A DNA stretch of 47,258 bases from Marinilabilia sp. (GTDB lineage: Bacteria > Bacteroidota > Bacteroidia > Bacteroidales > Marinilabiliaceae), in NCBI RefSeq assembly GCF_016278715.1, contig NZ_JADQBH010000223.1, forward strand, positions 1-47,258, given 5' to 3'. Position 1 is the first letter of the stretch; every line of letters begins with the position of its first letter. Of the stretch, positions 21,089 through 30,202 are shown one piece after another. The position numbers and the translations under genes are program-made. The notes under the pieces were generated by a model that worked only from the letters and a program-made list of their open reading frames with translations, ran no database searches and was not told the origin of the DNA.

Positions 21089-21745
21089 CTACAAACGTCC
21101 CTCCCACTCCCCATAAAACTCATCAAGAAACTGCTCCATAACCCGGTGCCGCTGTTCTGCAATTGCCTTTCCGGTTTTGGTATTCATCCGGTCTTTCAGT
21201 AACAATAGTTTTTCGTAAAAATGGTTGATGGTGGGGCCCGTACTATTCTTATACTCTTCTTTGGTCATGTTCAGGTTTGGTTTTATATCCGGATTGTACA
21301 ATTCCCGGTTCTTATAGCCCCCATAATTAAATGTCCGGGCGATGCCAATAGCTCCAAGGGCATCCAGCCGGTCGGCATCCTGAACAATGTCCAGTTCCGG
21401 GGAGCGGAACTTTTGCTGATGATTTCCTCCTTTGAAGGAGATATACCGAATGATGTTTTCCACATTTTCAATCACTTCATCAGCTACATCCAACTCTCCT
21501 AAAAACTCAACGGCCTTTCGTGGCGAGGCTTCCTCGTCTCCGTCATTGAACTTGGAATCGGCAATATCGTGAAGCAGGGCAGAAAGCTCCACGACCAAAG
21601 GGTCGCAGGACTCCTTCTCCGCAATATGACTGGCCATCCTCCACACACGATAAGTATGAAACCAGTCGTGACCACCTTCGGCTCCGGCAAGCTCTGTTTT
21701 TACAAAGTCAATGGTTGCATTAATTAATTCGGTAGAATTCTTCAC
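21089..21745 (-). CDS. HD domain phosphohydrolase
   Basis: A YedJ-like soluble HD hydrolase of 218 residues. Metal ligands are visible as the His of GGHDWFHTYRVWRMA, the His-Asp pair of LSALLHDIADSKF, and the Asp of DIVQDADRLDALGAIG. Members are metal-dependent phosphohydrolases, often acting on nucleotides; the substrate here is not known. It precedes the small membrane protein gene on the same strand and may be co-transcribed with it. Confidence 0.88.
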   Translation of the reverse strand: MKNSTELINATIDFVKTELAGAEGGHDWFHTYRVWRMASHIAEKESCDPLVVELSALLHDIADSKFNDGDEEASPRKAVEFLGELDVADEVIENVENIIRYISFKGGNHQQKFRSPELDIVQDADRLDALGAIGIARTFNYGGYKNRELYNPDIKPNLNMTKEEYKNSTGPTINHFYEKLLLLKDRMNTKTGKAIAEQRHRVMEQFLDEFYGEWEGRL

Positions 21746-21995
21746 AAGAAAATTGTTTTCCTTTGTTTCACGTTACGCTTTCAGCATTTTCAAAACTACC
21801 ATTTTTCATCCTTTTTCCGTATTTTTAATTCAATGCTTTTCCTCAGAATAATTAAATATTCTAAATTCACATAAAAGGATTTTTCTATCCTTTAGTAGCA
21901 AAAAAACCACGAACCATGGCATACTCACTTTCAGTTCAAAACTTAGATGAAACCAACAATTAAAGAGCAAAAAACAAAATATAAAATTAACCACC

Positions 21996-22112
21996 ATGAG
22001 CGAATTTCTAAACAACTCATTTTACAGAAAATAGAAGCTTAAGAAGCTGATTCTGAAACTGCACGAAGGGGACAATCCAGGTCGGGTGCGTAACGAACTC
22101 ACCAAGAAGTTG
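21996..22112 (+). pseudogene. Decayed 5' end of a DUF438-family gene
   Basis: Reading from ATG at 21996 gives MSEFLNNSFYRK, then an in-frame TAG at 22032, then KLKKLILKLHEGDNP and RVRNELTKKL. Across the stop this matches, from memory, the typical N-terminus of DUF438 proteins (which often carry hemerythrin and PAS domains). Homology ends after about 39 codons and the rest of the family's 400-odd residues are absent. So both a nonsense mutation and a deletion are present. The remaining bases of 21746-21995 show no gene. Confidence 0.6.
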
Positions 22113-22179
22113 GTATGCTGCATTCCTACTCACGACCAATATAAAAACCGTTCGCCTAGAACTTTATTTACACTAATCA

Positions 22180-22208
22180 TTGGAATAAGCCTGAATTTTA
22201 TACTTTTG
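22180..22208 (+). promoter_or_regulatory. Promoter of the GH5 gene (-33 TTG, -7 TACTTTTG)
   Basis: TTG at 22180-22182, an 18-base spacer, and TACTTTTG at 22201-22208 match the Bacteroidota two-box promoter. The start site would be about 28 bases before the GH5 ATG. Confidence 0.55.
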
Positions 22209-22240
22209 AAACAACCGTAACAAAAAATTAAGTCAGAAAC

Positions 22241-23770
22241 ATGATACTTAAGAAAATTGCATTAATAATCATAATAGTTACAGGAGTGACCACTACTGCC
22301 TGTTCTGATGAACAAACGGAGCCCATCAGTCCCGATGTTAAGCTCTCCCAAACCGAGTTCAACTTTCCCTCGGGTGGCGGCACAGAAACGCTGACCATTG
22401 AAGCCAACATATCACTGAAGATGAAGGGTTCAGAGATGGCGTGGTGCACTGTTTCTAAAGAAATTTCAGAAAGCAACGACCTGCTCAGCTACACCATCTC
22501 CGCCAGCCCAAACAGCTTTCCGGAAAGTCGGTGGACAAACATCACCATTAGCGGCACGGATTATGTCAGAGACCTCAAAATCAGCCAGGACGGTGCGGAG
22601 GAATCTTCCGAAGAAGAAGAAACTCCCACCGAGGATGCAGATGTGATGCCCATCATCAAAACGCTGGGTTTAGGCTGGAATATAGGCAATCAACTGGATG
22701 CCCACAGCAACGGCCTATCCAATGAAACCATCTGGGGTAACGAAAAAACCACGCAGGAAGCGTTCAACAAAGTTGCAGCTACAGGAATACAATCCGTGCG
22801 CATCCCCGTCACCTGGCTGGGGCACATTGGCGAGGCGCCCGATTACATTATCGAAGAAGCCTGGCTCAACCGCGTTGCCGAGGTAGTGAGCTATGCAGAA
22901 AATGCGGGACTTATTGCCATCATCAATATTCATCACGACGGAGGAGATAGTCATTACTGGCTCAACATAAAAGATGCTGCTGTAGATGAAGATGTGAACG
23001 ATAAAGTAAAAGCACAACTCAAGGCTATGTGGACACAAATAGCCGTGAAATTCAAAGACAAAGGTGATTTCCTTATTTTTGAATCTATGAACGAAATTCA
23101 CGATGGTGACTGGGGCTGGGGAACCAACCGCACTGACGGAGGAAAACAGTATGCCACCCTGAACGAATGGAATCAGGTTTTTGTAGATGCTGTACGCTCC
23201 ACAGGAGGCAACAACAGCAACCGCTACCTGGGGGTTCCCGGTTACTGTACCAATCCCAATTTGACCATCAACCACTTTGTGCTGCCCACGGATGTGGTGG
23301 AAGACCGATTGTTGGTCGCCGTTCACTATTACGATCCTTATGAATACACCCTCACTGACAAATTTTCGGAATGGGGTCACACTGCGGATCCTACAAAGAA
23401 AGAAAGTTACGGCGATGAAGCAGACCTTCGAAAAGTATTTAGGCAGTTAAAAACTAAATTTACCGACAACGGAATTCCTGTCTATCTGGGTGAGGTGGGC
23501 AATGTACACCGCGGCACAGACCGAGCCGAGGAATTCCGCAAATATTATCTGGAATACCTCTGTAAAGCTGCCAAAGTATATGGTATGGCACCCTTTTTCT
23601 GGGACAATGGAGCTACAGGTGCCGGGAAAGAGTGCTCAGGAATCATCAACCACAGCACAGGAGACTATATCAACAACGGAAAAGAGATAGTTGACGTAAT
23701 GGTAAAAGCAATTACCAATGATGATGCATCCTACACATTGAATACGGTTTATGACAATGCCCCTCAATAG
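22241..23770 (+). CDS. BACON-GH5 lipoprotein, endoglucanase-like (GH5_4-type)
   Basis: A secreted lipoprotein: hydrophobic N-terminus ending TTTA-Cys21. A BACON domain (about 33-117, VKLSQTEFNFPSGGGTE to LKISQDG) is followed by an acidic Glu-rich linker (118-133) and a GH5 catalytic barrel (135-500). The signature WNIGNQLDAH, the acid/base Glu285 in FESMNE and nucleophile Glu418 in VYLGEVG are all present; HHDGG at 231-235 also fits. The pattern is closest to subfamily 4 (beta-1,4-glucanase or xyloglucanase), but substrate is inferred. No SusC/D pair is beside it, so it is an isolated carbohydrate-active lipoprotein. Confidence 0.92.
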   Translation: MILKKIALIIIIVTGVTTTACSDEQTEPISPDVKLSQTEFNFPSGGGTETLTIEANISLKMKGSEMAWCTVSKEISESNDLLSYTISASPNSFPESRWTNITISGTDYVRDLKISQDGAEESSEEEETPTEDADVMPIIKTLGLGWNIGNQLDAHSNGLSNETIWGNEKTTQEAFNKVAATGIQSVRIPVTWLGHIGEAPDYIIEEAWLNRVAEVVSYAENAGLIAIINIHHDGGDSHYWLNIKDAAVDEDVNDKVKAQLKAMWTQIAVKFKDKGDFLIFESMNEIHDGDWGWGTNRTDGGKQYATLNEWNQVFVDAVRSTGGNNSNRYLGVPGYCTNPNLTINHFVLPTDVVEDRLLVAVHYYDPYEYTLTDKFSEWGHTADPTKKESYGDEADLRKVFRQLKTKFTDNGIPVYLGEVGNVHRGTDRAEEFRKYYLEYLCKAAKVYGMAPFFWDNGATGAGKECSGIINHSTGDYINNGKEIVDVMVKAITNDDASYTLNTVYDNAPQ

Positions 23771-23891
23771 GGTATTTTCTTCCCCCTGGTTTCCAAACGA
23801 GGAGATGACTGATAAAGTCGCCTGTCCTTCATTTGGAGCTTGAATTCATTGCGACAAAGTTTTATCCATACTGTAATCCCGCGATAGAATT

Positions 23892-23920
23892 AAAAAGGCA
23901 CCTGCTCAGGTGCCTTTTTT
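23892..23920 (+). terminator. Intrinsic terminator after GH5
   Basis: AAAAAGGCACCTG pairs with CAGGTGCCTTTTT, giving a strong GC core and a T-run 120 bases beyond the GH5 stop. The A-run on the left arm makes it usable from the other strand as well. Confidence 0.85.
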
Positions 23921-24021
23921 AATTCATTTATTAGTGTCAATGCTTCGCAAGTCTCTTGCAAGTAACTGATAGCTGGCTTGTTACGATTGCAAGCAGACAG
24001 AGCACAACTCACTTACATTAT

Positions 24022-24045
24022 AAACTTTGCGTCATAGCGTCTCTG
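24022..24045 (-). repeat. Dispersed repeat family A, copy 1
   Basis: On the minus strand this reads CAGAGACGCTATGACGCAAAG, close to the other copies of the AAACGCAGAGACGCAAxGACGxAAAG family found in intergenic DNA of this window. It sits just downstream of the qNOR stop codon. No other gene or feature is seen in 23921-24080. Confidence 0.55.
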
Positions 24046-24080
24046 TATTTATGTTTTTTTAACACACTATTGTTACTGAA

Positions 24081-26324
24081 TCATTTATCTTTTTTAACAG
24101 ACCATCCACCTTTGAGTCCAAAAACAAACCAGGCCAGGAATAACACACCGATGGCGAAGATGGAATCGCCAATGGCACGTAACCAGCGCAAAGTTTCCAT
24201 GGCCGGTGTTTGCAGAAATTCTGCTGAGCGTGCATACCACAAACCAGTCTTTACACTTGCCCATGTCTGAGCCAGACCTACCGGCAATACACTGATAAGT
24301 ACCATCAGGAGTAAGCCAATATTTATAGCCCAAAAAGCAATCTTTATGGGCCTCTCCTTCCACTTTACTTTTAAATCCATTTCGCGAAGCACAAAGAGCA
24401 TGAGTCCCATTCCCAGCATCCCATAAACTCCGAAGAGAGCAGTATGTGCGTGTACCGGAGTTGTATTCAAACCCTGCATATAGTACAATGCAATGGGCGG
24501 ATTAATGAGAAATCCAAAAATACCGGCTCCGAGAAAGTTCCAAAACGCCACTGCCACAAAGAAATAGATAGGCCAACGGTAAACCCGCACCCATTCTTTG
24601 GCCTTACTTAATCCAAGATTGTGATAGGCTTCATACCCCATAAGGACAAGCGGAACCACCTCCAGAGCACTAAAACTGGCACCTATGGCCATTACAGCGG
24701 TGGGCGTCCCGGCAAAATAGAGGTGGTGGAAGGTTCCAAGGATTCCCCCTGAAAGGAAAATAACAGTTGAAAGCAACACGGTAATAGTGGCCAGTGATGC
24801 CTGAATCAGTCTCATCCGCACAAACAAAAATGCAATGGCCACGGTAGCAAACACTTCAAAAAATCCTTCTACCCAAAGGTGAACAACCCACCAGCGCCAG
24901 TATTCGGCAAGTGACAGATGCGTTTGACGGCCCCACATCAGACCTGCACCATAAAAGGAAGCAATGGCTATGGATGATATCAGGAACATTATCAGCAAGT
25001 GACGATTTTCTTTTTGATTTTTCAAAGCAGGCAATAACCCACGTGCCATCAGGAACAACCAGATAAAAAGTCCTGCAAACAGAAATATTTGCCAGAAACG
25101 CCCCAAATCCACATATTCATATCCCTGATGTCCAAACCAGAAATTCTCGACCAGATTCAGTTTCTGCATCACTCCCAGCCATTGGCCCAACAAGGAGCCT
25201 ACAACAATTACAAGCAATGCAAAGAATAAAATATCTACACCCAGCTTTTGGTGTTTTGGCTCTTTACCTAAAATGGCAGGAACAAGATAAAGACCTGTAG
25301 CAAGCCATGAAGTCGCAATCCAAAAGATGGCCAACTGAATATGCCATGTTCGCGTTACCGAATAAGGTAAAAAATCAGCCAGGGGAATACCGTAAAAGGC
25401 CTGACCTTCGACCCCGTAGTGGGCAGTTATTACCCCCATCAGAATCTGTACAAGAATAAGGGCTGTTACCACCCAGAAATATTTGAGCGTTGCTTTCATC
25501 GAAGGGGTTTGACGCACTTCCATTTGTGGATTCGTTTCCGGAATTTCTTCTCCTTTATCCTCTTTGCGCGATGCATAGAACCAAATCATCAGCCCAATCC
25601 CTGCCAACAAAATAATCACACTAAAACCGGTCCAAAGAATCAGGGAACTGGTTGGTTTATTGCCCACCAATTCATCGGGTGGCCAGTTGTTGGTATAAGT
25701 AATATCAGAACCCGGCCGCTGTGTTATGGTTGACCATGTAGTCCAGAAAAAGAAAGCATTCATCTTAAACATGCGATCTTCTGTCTTGATGCTGTTGGCC
25801 GGGATGCTGTATGCGTCCCGCAAATCAGCTTTGGCCGGGTCATCCATAAACAAACCTCCATAGTGACGGCTCAATTCTTTGAACGCTTTTGCTCTGACCG
25901 GAGAAATGGTCAAAACTCCATTATCAAAATTATGCGTATTGGTGCGAAGTTCATTTTTTAGCCGTGCCTGAAGCATAGCCTTTTGCTCATCATCCAGATT
26001 TTCATACACTTTCCCAAAATCAGCTTTGGCATATTCATCAAGAATGAAAAGTGCCTCCCGATGCAACCAGTCTGCATTCCAATCAGGCGCCTGATAAGCT
26101 CCATGTCCCCAAATAGTACCGACCTCCTGACCACCAACAGATTGCCATACATTCTGACCATCTTTGATATCTGAAGCAGTCATTATTACTTCTCCGTCAG
26201 TTGTGACCACTTTCTCGGGAATAGGTGGCGCTTCCCTGTAAATCTCCCACCCGTAATAGCCTAAAATCCCAAATGAGATGACCATTACCAGAATAAAACC
26301 AATCCATAGTTTTCTTGTTGTCAT
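24081..26324 (-). CDS. norZ: Quinol-dependent nitric oxide reductase (qNOR)
   Basis: It reduces two NO to N2O with electrons from quinol, at the inner membrane. The 747-residue single chain has the qNOR layout: TM helix (about 8-27), a periplasmic cytochrome-c-like domain without heme motif (about 30-220, with GGQEVGTIWGHGAYQAPDW), then the 12-helix NorB-type core. Heme and non-heme iron ligands are visible: the His of TRTWHIQLAIFW, His and Glu of VVHLWVEGFFEVF, HH in GTFHHLYFAG, and HxH in VHAHTALFG. No norC is present, as expected. It lies in a region with other NO-related genes but has about 740 bases of its own upstream DNA. Confidence 0.95.
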   Translation of the reverse strand: MTTRKLWIGFILVMVISFGILGYYGWEIYREAPPIPEKVVTTDGEVIMTASDIKDGQNVWQSVGGQEVGTIWGHGAYQAPDWNADWLHREALFILDEYAKADFGKVYENLDDEQKAMLQARLKNELRTNTHNFDNGVLTISPVRAKAFKELSRHYGGLFMDDPAKADLRDAYSIPANSIKTEDRMFKMNAFFFWTTWSTITQRPGSDITYTNNWPPDELVGNKPTSSLILWTGFSVIILLAGIGLMIWFYASRKEDKGEEIPETNPQMEVRQTPSMKATLKYFWVVTALILVQILMGVITAHYGVEGQAFYGIPLADFLPYSVTRTWHIQLAIFWIATSWLATGLYLVPAILGKEPKHQKLGVDILFFALLVIVVGSLLGQWLGVMQKLNLVENFWFGHQGYEYVDLGRFWQIFLFAGLFIWLFLMARGLLPALKNQKENRHLLIMFLISSIAIASFYGAGLMWGRQTHLSLAEYWRWWVVHLWVEGFFEVFATVAIAFLFVRMRLIQASLATITVLLSTVIFLSGGILGTFHHLYFAGTPTAVMAIGASFSALEVVPLVLMGYEAYHNLGLSKAKEWVRVYRWPIYFFVAVAFWNFLGAGIFGFLINPPIALYYMQGLNTTPVHAHTALFGVYGMLGMGLMLFVLREMDLKVKWKERPIKIAFWAINIGLLLMVLISVLPVGLAQTWASVKTGLWYARSAEFLQTPAMETLRWLRAIGDSIFAIGVLFLAWFVFGLKGGWSVKKDK

Positions 26325-26412
26325 AGCTTTAGATATTTAAGAATGATTAATTATCGTGTTTACTAACCGTCAAAAAACCGACTACTTACTTTAAGTATGC
26401 ATTAGAAAAAGA

Positions 26413-26445
26413 TTAAACGCTCAGACGCGCAAAGGCACAAAGTTT
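26413..26445 (+). repeat. Dispersed repeat family A, copy 2
   Basis: It contains TTAAACGCTCAGACGCGC followed by AAAGGCACAAAG, a degenerate copy of the AAACGCAGAGACGCAA repeat. Confidence 0.5.
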
Positions 26446-26765
26446 TTATTCTCATAAACCTGCATAAACAACCTTTGTCATACTATTTATTATCGAGCAA
26501 TTGCAAAAGCCTAACAGAGTATTGCTTTCAAAAACCAAAAATTGGCCAACTCTCCCCCCTGCCTTGGAACGTCAACCTTCTATCAAGAATATTTACCTCC
26601 TCAAGAACTCACTAACTCAATCAATCTAATTACAAACTTAAAAACTATTTAGTATAAAAGGATGCAAATATCTTTTTTAAAAGTTTATTTAAAGCAATTC
26701 TAAACAAGTAGCTAAATTAACTTTCTTTAGATTTCAGTACTATCTCCCAATCGGTCGTTAAAAAA

Positions 26766-26790
26766 AACCTAAACGCAGAGACGCAATAAG
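26766..26790 (+). repeat. Dispersed repeat family A, copy 3
   Basis: It contains CCTAAACGCAGAGACGCAAT, nearly identical to the copy at 45851 (CCTAAACGCTGAGACGCAAT). Confidence 0.6.
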
Positions 26791-27039
26791 CTCCTATGCT
26801 GGAACTACGGATTCAAAAAGGGACAAAATCTTTTTTATTAAACATTTGCACGCAATGCACAATAATAAATAAATAACTCCTTATCAGATATTTGCAAAGG
26901 TTTAACGGGGCGTTGTTCTCCAAAAGAGGGGAAATAACCCCTGTAGTCTGTGTCCATCAGACAAAAACATTCGAAAAATCAACTGTTTTGGGACTTTAAA
27001 AGCTCATTGAGTATCTGGTCGGAGAAGAGTAGAAAAAAA

Positions 27040-27060
27040 CCCTTGTGCGGAAACAAGAGG
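27040..27060 (-). terminator. Terminator of the PepSY gene, carrying repeat family B
   Basis: On the minus strand CCTCTTGT, loop TTCCGC, ACAAGGG is followed by a run of seven T, 4 bases after the PepSY stop codon. The segment GTTTCCGCACAAGGG is shared, with one or two changes, with elements at 30966-30980 and 41682-41696, each just after a minus-strand gene. Confidence 0.65.
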
Positions 27061-27064
27061 CTCC

Positions 27065-28624
27065 TCAATCCCGGAGAATATTTAATCCATTTATTCTCCT
27101 TCTTTTTCGTCTTCTGTACCGCTTACGATATAGCAAATACCCACTGATGACAACCATAACTCCGGTAAGTCCCACCAAAGGCACAATGAGAATATAAAAA
27201 TCGCCCAGTAAAGTCTGAAAAAACCGACCTGTATGTATTTCCAGCGAGAGGTTCCAAAGTGACATGCGGGTTTGTTTCACCACACTTTCCGGAGCATCAG
27301 GAAATGATTTGTTATGATACAAGGGCAGCACACCCTGGTCGTAATCCACCATATAACGGTGGCCGGAGGGGTCATTTATCATTCCGGTTACTTTAAACAT
27401 ACCCACAGGTCGGCCGGAAGGAGCTCCCCGGTAAATCTCTCCCTTTGGAAAATCAATAATTTGAGGACTAGCCGGATGCCAAAGAAATAATCCGCTGAAA
27501 GAGCCAATCAGCCACGCACCTTCGCCATAGCGTTCAAACACTGTAATACCCATCACACTGACCGGCGGCTGAATTTCACATTTCTGAGGCTCCAGGCTTC
27601 CCTTATTCAGAGTAAACATTCCATCCGAGGTTGAGAGAAAAAACAGCTCCCTTTCATGGTCGTAGCGAATATCGCGCAACTTATCGTACCAGGGATTGGG
27701 CTGGTCGAGATGAGAATATTTGATGGGCGAAACTTTGGAATAACCAATCAGAATCAAGAAGGGAGGGCGCAAAAATATTCCGGTAAAAAAGAGAAAAGCC
27801 AGAGACAACCAGAACCAGGCCCCTGTTTTATTATGCCATTTTAACGACCAGCGACTGGAATTCACCAATTTCTCTATAGATTTTCTTTTCCGTTTCCGTT
27901 TTTTTATCCAATCAGGAAAAAAGAAATAAAGAATCCCGGTCACCGATAAAAAAATCGTAATCAGTCCCAGAAAATCAACAAAGAATTGCCCAGGCAAACC
28001 AAAAACCTCTCCGGAATGCAGCTGCCAGACAGTTTCCAGCAAAGTTACTTCATTTCTGAAATTTTCGGGCTGGGCCAGTTCCACCTTCTGAAAAGAGGTA
28101 TTTAGGCCCTGAGCCCGACCTTTAAACAAATAAGACCTGTTGAGCACATAAAGGGAATCACCCACCGTTTCAATTGCCACGAACCGTTTAATCCGGACAT
28201 CCAGTGGAAACTTTCTCCACTCCTTAACAGAGTCCTCATAACCAAATAATCCAAATTGGGTGGCGGCATAAAGATTCCCGACATTATCACGATGCAGGTC
28301 AAAAACTTTTCGATTATCGGCACCAATGGGAAATCCGGCATTAATTGACCGATACTGCGAAAAAGCAGAATCGGTTGCCCAAACACCGATGTTTCCAAAT
28401 ATCAGAATGCTATCCGGAGATATAATCAGATTTCCTTTCAGAGAACTGTTGCCCCATTGCTGATAAGAATATACATCAGGCAGGGTTGTTCTGGACAAAT
28501 CCTGGGAAGAAAAAAACTCCCGGTGATTCAGGAAAATACCGGTCAAGCCGTAATAAAGAAGTACAAACGAAAGAATAAGCCCCGGCCAGCGGTGGAGCTT
28601 TTTAAAAATTTTTCCTTTTGCCAT
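27065..28624 (-). CDS. PepSY-associated membrane protein with propeller-like periplasmic part
   Basis: ATG at 28624 (MAKGKIFKKLHRWPG) is chosen over the open frame to 28771 because the HRWPG-helix opening is the normal start of PepSY_TM proteins. Helix 1 is at about 15-35. A periplasmic region follows with short repeats such as GNLYAATQFGLFGYEDS that look like regulator-propeller blades, then a second and third helix around FGLPGQFFVDFLGLITIFLS and WLSLAFLFFTGIFL, more periplasmic sequence, and a last helix (LIVPLVGLTGVMVVISGYLL) with a very basic tail. PepSY_TM proteins are linked to transmembrane flavin/heme electron transfer; that role here is inference from the neighbouring qNOR and FMN-binding genes. 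Confidence 0.8.
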   Translation of the reverse strand: MAKGKIFKKLHRWPGLILSFVLLYYGLTGIFLNHREFFSSQDLSRTTLPDVYSYQQWGNSSLKGNLIISPDSILIFGNIGVWATDSAFSQYRSINAGFPIGADNRKVFDLHRDNVGNLYAATQFGLFGYEDSVKEWRKFPLDVRIKRFVAIETVGDSLYVLNRSYLFKGRAQGLNTSFQKVELAQPENFRNEVTLLETVWQLHSGEVFGLPGQFFVDFLGLITIFLSVTGILYFFFPDWIKKRKRKRKSIEKLVNSSRWSLKWHNKTGAWFWLSLAFLFFTGIFLRPPFLILIGYSKVSPIKYSHLDQPNPWYDKLRDIRYDHERELFFLSTSDGMFTLNKGSLEPQKCEIQPPVSVMGITVFERYGEGAWLIGSFSGLFLWHPASPQIIDFPKGEIYRGAPSGRPVGMFKVTGMINDPSGHRYMVDYDQGVLPLYHNKSFPDAPESVVKQTRMSLWNLSLEIHTGRFFQTLLGDFYILIVPLVGLTGVMVVISGYLLYRKRYRRRKRRRINGLNILRD

Positions 28625-28711
28625 AAATAAATTAATTACACAGAGGTGCACAAGGAAACACAGAGTTCCACCCTCCTCTGCCCCTCGCTTCGGATGGAGG
28701 GACATTTTCCG

Positions 28712-28726
28712 GTCGTCTCTGACGAC
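28712..28726. repeat. Short perfect palindrome GTCGTC-TCT-GACGAC
   Basis: A 6-bp inverted repeat lies between the PepSY and Rrf2 genes. Related palindromes occur at 30293-30305 and 41639-41653. Confidence 0.5.
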
Positions 28727-28792
28727 AAATAAACCCGTAAGACACAAGAAGTAACAGCCCCTCTGGTGCAAGAAGAAAGGGAGACCAGCACG

Positions 28793-29239
28793 CTATTGTA
28801 ATTCCAGTTCACTATTCAGCACGGCCTCTCCATCACGGATTTTAGCAGCCAGGGATCTAACGGTCTCATTCTTCACAATCTCTTCGAAGCCGTTACGCAC
28901 TACCTTGTACTGGTGATGCAACGGACAAGGATTCCCGTCGCTGCAATTTTTCATTCCGAACCCACATCGATGAAAAATCCCCTCGCCTTCAATTACTTTC
29001 ACAATCTGAAAAAGCGTTACATCAATGTCATCATCGGAAAAAAAGAAACCGCCCCCCCGGCCTTTGGCCGAATGCAACAACCTGTTTTTTGTAAGGGCCT
29101 GAAGAATTTTAGCGGTAAAAGCCACAGGAGCCTCAATATGATTGGCCACATCAGCCACACCGGGTCGCTTTTGCTCCCAGTTCTGCAGTTGAACCGACAC
29201 CATGGCTCTTATACCATATTCCGAACTTTTTGATAACAT
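28793..29239 (-). CDS. Rrf2-family Fe-S transcription regulator (NsrR/IscR-like)
   Basis: A 148-residue winged-helix regulator. The N-terminal MLSKSSEYGIRAMVSVQLQN and KGRGGGFFF wing are typical of Rrf2. Three cysteines, Cys92, Cys99 and Cys105 in RCGFGMKNCSDGNPCPLHHQ, could ligate a 2Fe-2S or 4Fe-4S cluster, with spacing C-x6-C-x5-C that differs slightly from IscR (x5/x5) and NsrR (x4/x5) as I remember them. Neighbouring NO reductase and RIC genes suggest it senses NO, but iron-sulfur or redox sensing cannot be excluded. Confidence 0.9.
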   Translation of the reverse strand: MLSKSSEYGIRAMVSVQLQNWEQKRPGVADVANHIEAPVAFTAKILQALTKNRLLHSAKGRGGGFFFSDDDIDVTLFQIVKVIEGEGIFHRCGFGMKNCSDGNPCPLHHQYKVVRNGFEEIVKNETVRSLAAKIRDGEAVLNSELELQ

Positions 29240-29268
29240 TTATCTGAATCTTTGGGTTTGAAGTAATG

Positions 29269-29276
29269 CAAAGATA
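29269..29276 (-). promoter_or_regulatory. -7 promoter box for the Rrf2 gene
   Basis: TATCTTTG on the minus strand matches TAnnTTTG, 30 bases upstream of the start codon. No obvious -33 TTG at the normal distance. Confidence 0.5.
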
Positions 29277-29444
29277 TGAAAATTTGGCAGAGAGCTTGTA
29301 GCAAGGGGCACAGAGCATGGGCCATATAACGGGAAATTAAAAGAATATTCAAGTAATTCATTTAGCTAAGTTGCTGAAATATCTTCGTAGCACCTTACTT
29401 GCTTTTACTCCATGCTCTCTGTTCCATGCACAATGCTCTTTTCT

Positions 29445-30167
29445 CTAAACTCCCAGCTCTTCTTCCAACTTAATGGCTCCCGGGAACAGAATGTTATTTT
29501 CCAGATGAATATGACGATGCAGATCCTCCTCAAATTCCTGGAGAGTTCGCATGGTTACTTCGTAAGTATTACAGCCGTCATCGGGAGTTTGATAACCATT
29601 AGTGATTTCAGAAATCGTATTGAAACGTTCGCCCTCGGCATCATGTTCAGCAAGCATTACCTGAATAGGAGAATCTACTCCTCCCAATTGACTCAGATCT
29701 ACCTTTTCTCCTTTTTTTGCTTTAACGAGTTTCCGAACTTGCGGAAACAGCACCAACTCTTCCTTCATCAAGTGTGCGCTCAGATTTCCGGCGCTCTCCT
29801 CAAACATTCGGGCCACATCAAAAAGTTCCGGATGATTTTGTCCATGAGCATTACTCAATTTCTCCAGCTTGGCTTTCAAAAAAGGAATCTTTTCCTTCAC
29901 ATAAGAATGATGCCTCTTCACGATATAATCTGCCAGTTGGTCTAACTCCAGACTCTGAATAAACCGGGCATCAAAATCCTCCTCCTGCATCACTTCCTCC
30001 AGGCGGGGAATAAGTTCTGCCACATCAACCGATGCGTTCGCACAGGCTTCATCCAAGGAAATATTGCCTCCGCAGCAAAAATCAATTTTGTGTTTCTCCA
30101 ACACCGGCGCGGCCTTGTAACTTTCTTTTACAATTTCGCCTACAATGGTATTCGCATCTATTTGCAT
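29445..30167 (-). CDS. ric: Iron-sulfur cluster repair di-iron protein (RIC / ScdA / YtfE)
   Basis: It repairs Fe-S clusters damaged by NO or oxidants. The ScdA_N (DUF542) domain is at about 1-55 with Cys-Cys-Gly-Gly at 31-34 (KIDFCCGGN). A hemerythrin-like domain (about 75-235) has the di-iron ligand set: His86/His87, His132 and Glu136/137 in AHLMKEELVLFP, His175 in AEHDAEGE and the HRHIHLENN segment with Glu223. ATG at 30167 (MQIDANTIVGEIV) matches the family start; the open frame further upstream is intergenic. The 240-residue length is normal. Confidence 0.95.
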   Translation of the reverse strand: MQIDANTIVGEIVKESYKAAPVLEKHKIDFCCGGNISLDEACANASVDVAELIPRLEEVMQEEDFDARFIQSLELDQLADYIVKRHHSYVKEKIPFLKAKLEKLSNAHGQNHPELFDVARMFEESAGNLSAHLMKEELVLFPQVRKLVKAKKGEKVDLSQLGGVDSPIQVMLAEHDAEGERFNTISEITNGYQTPDDGCNTYEVTMRTLQEFEEDLHRHIHLENNILFPGAIKLEEELGV

Positions 30168-30194
30168 AACATTTAGTTTTAATGATTGATGATG

Positions 30195-30202
30195 CAAATA
30201 TA
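30195..30202 (-). promoter_or_regulatory. -7 promoter box for ric
   Basis: TATATTTG on the minus strand matches TAnnTTTG, about 28 bases before the preferred ATG. It supports the short start for ric. Confidence 0.55.

Larger units (their letters stand above)
26325..27064. other. 740-base AT-rich intergenic region upstream of qNOR
   Basis: No protein gene is supported. It holds two copies of repeat family A (26413-26445, 26766-26790), a short palindrome AGGGGAAATAACCCCT (26927-26942), and on the minus strand GATATTTG at 26665-26672, one mismatch from a -7 box, which would give qNOR a leader of about 335 bases. No tRNA or known RNA was recognised. Confidence 0.5.

Noticed and set aside
22715-23380. 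Long minus-strand frame of 221 codons inside GH5
   Set aside because: It is antisense to a convincing GH5 catalytic domain and has no recognisable protein features.
28625-28771. Extended N-terminus of the PepSY protein
   Set aside because: It lacks homology, includes the palindromic repeat at 28712-28726, and precedes the typical HRWPG start.
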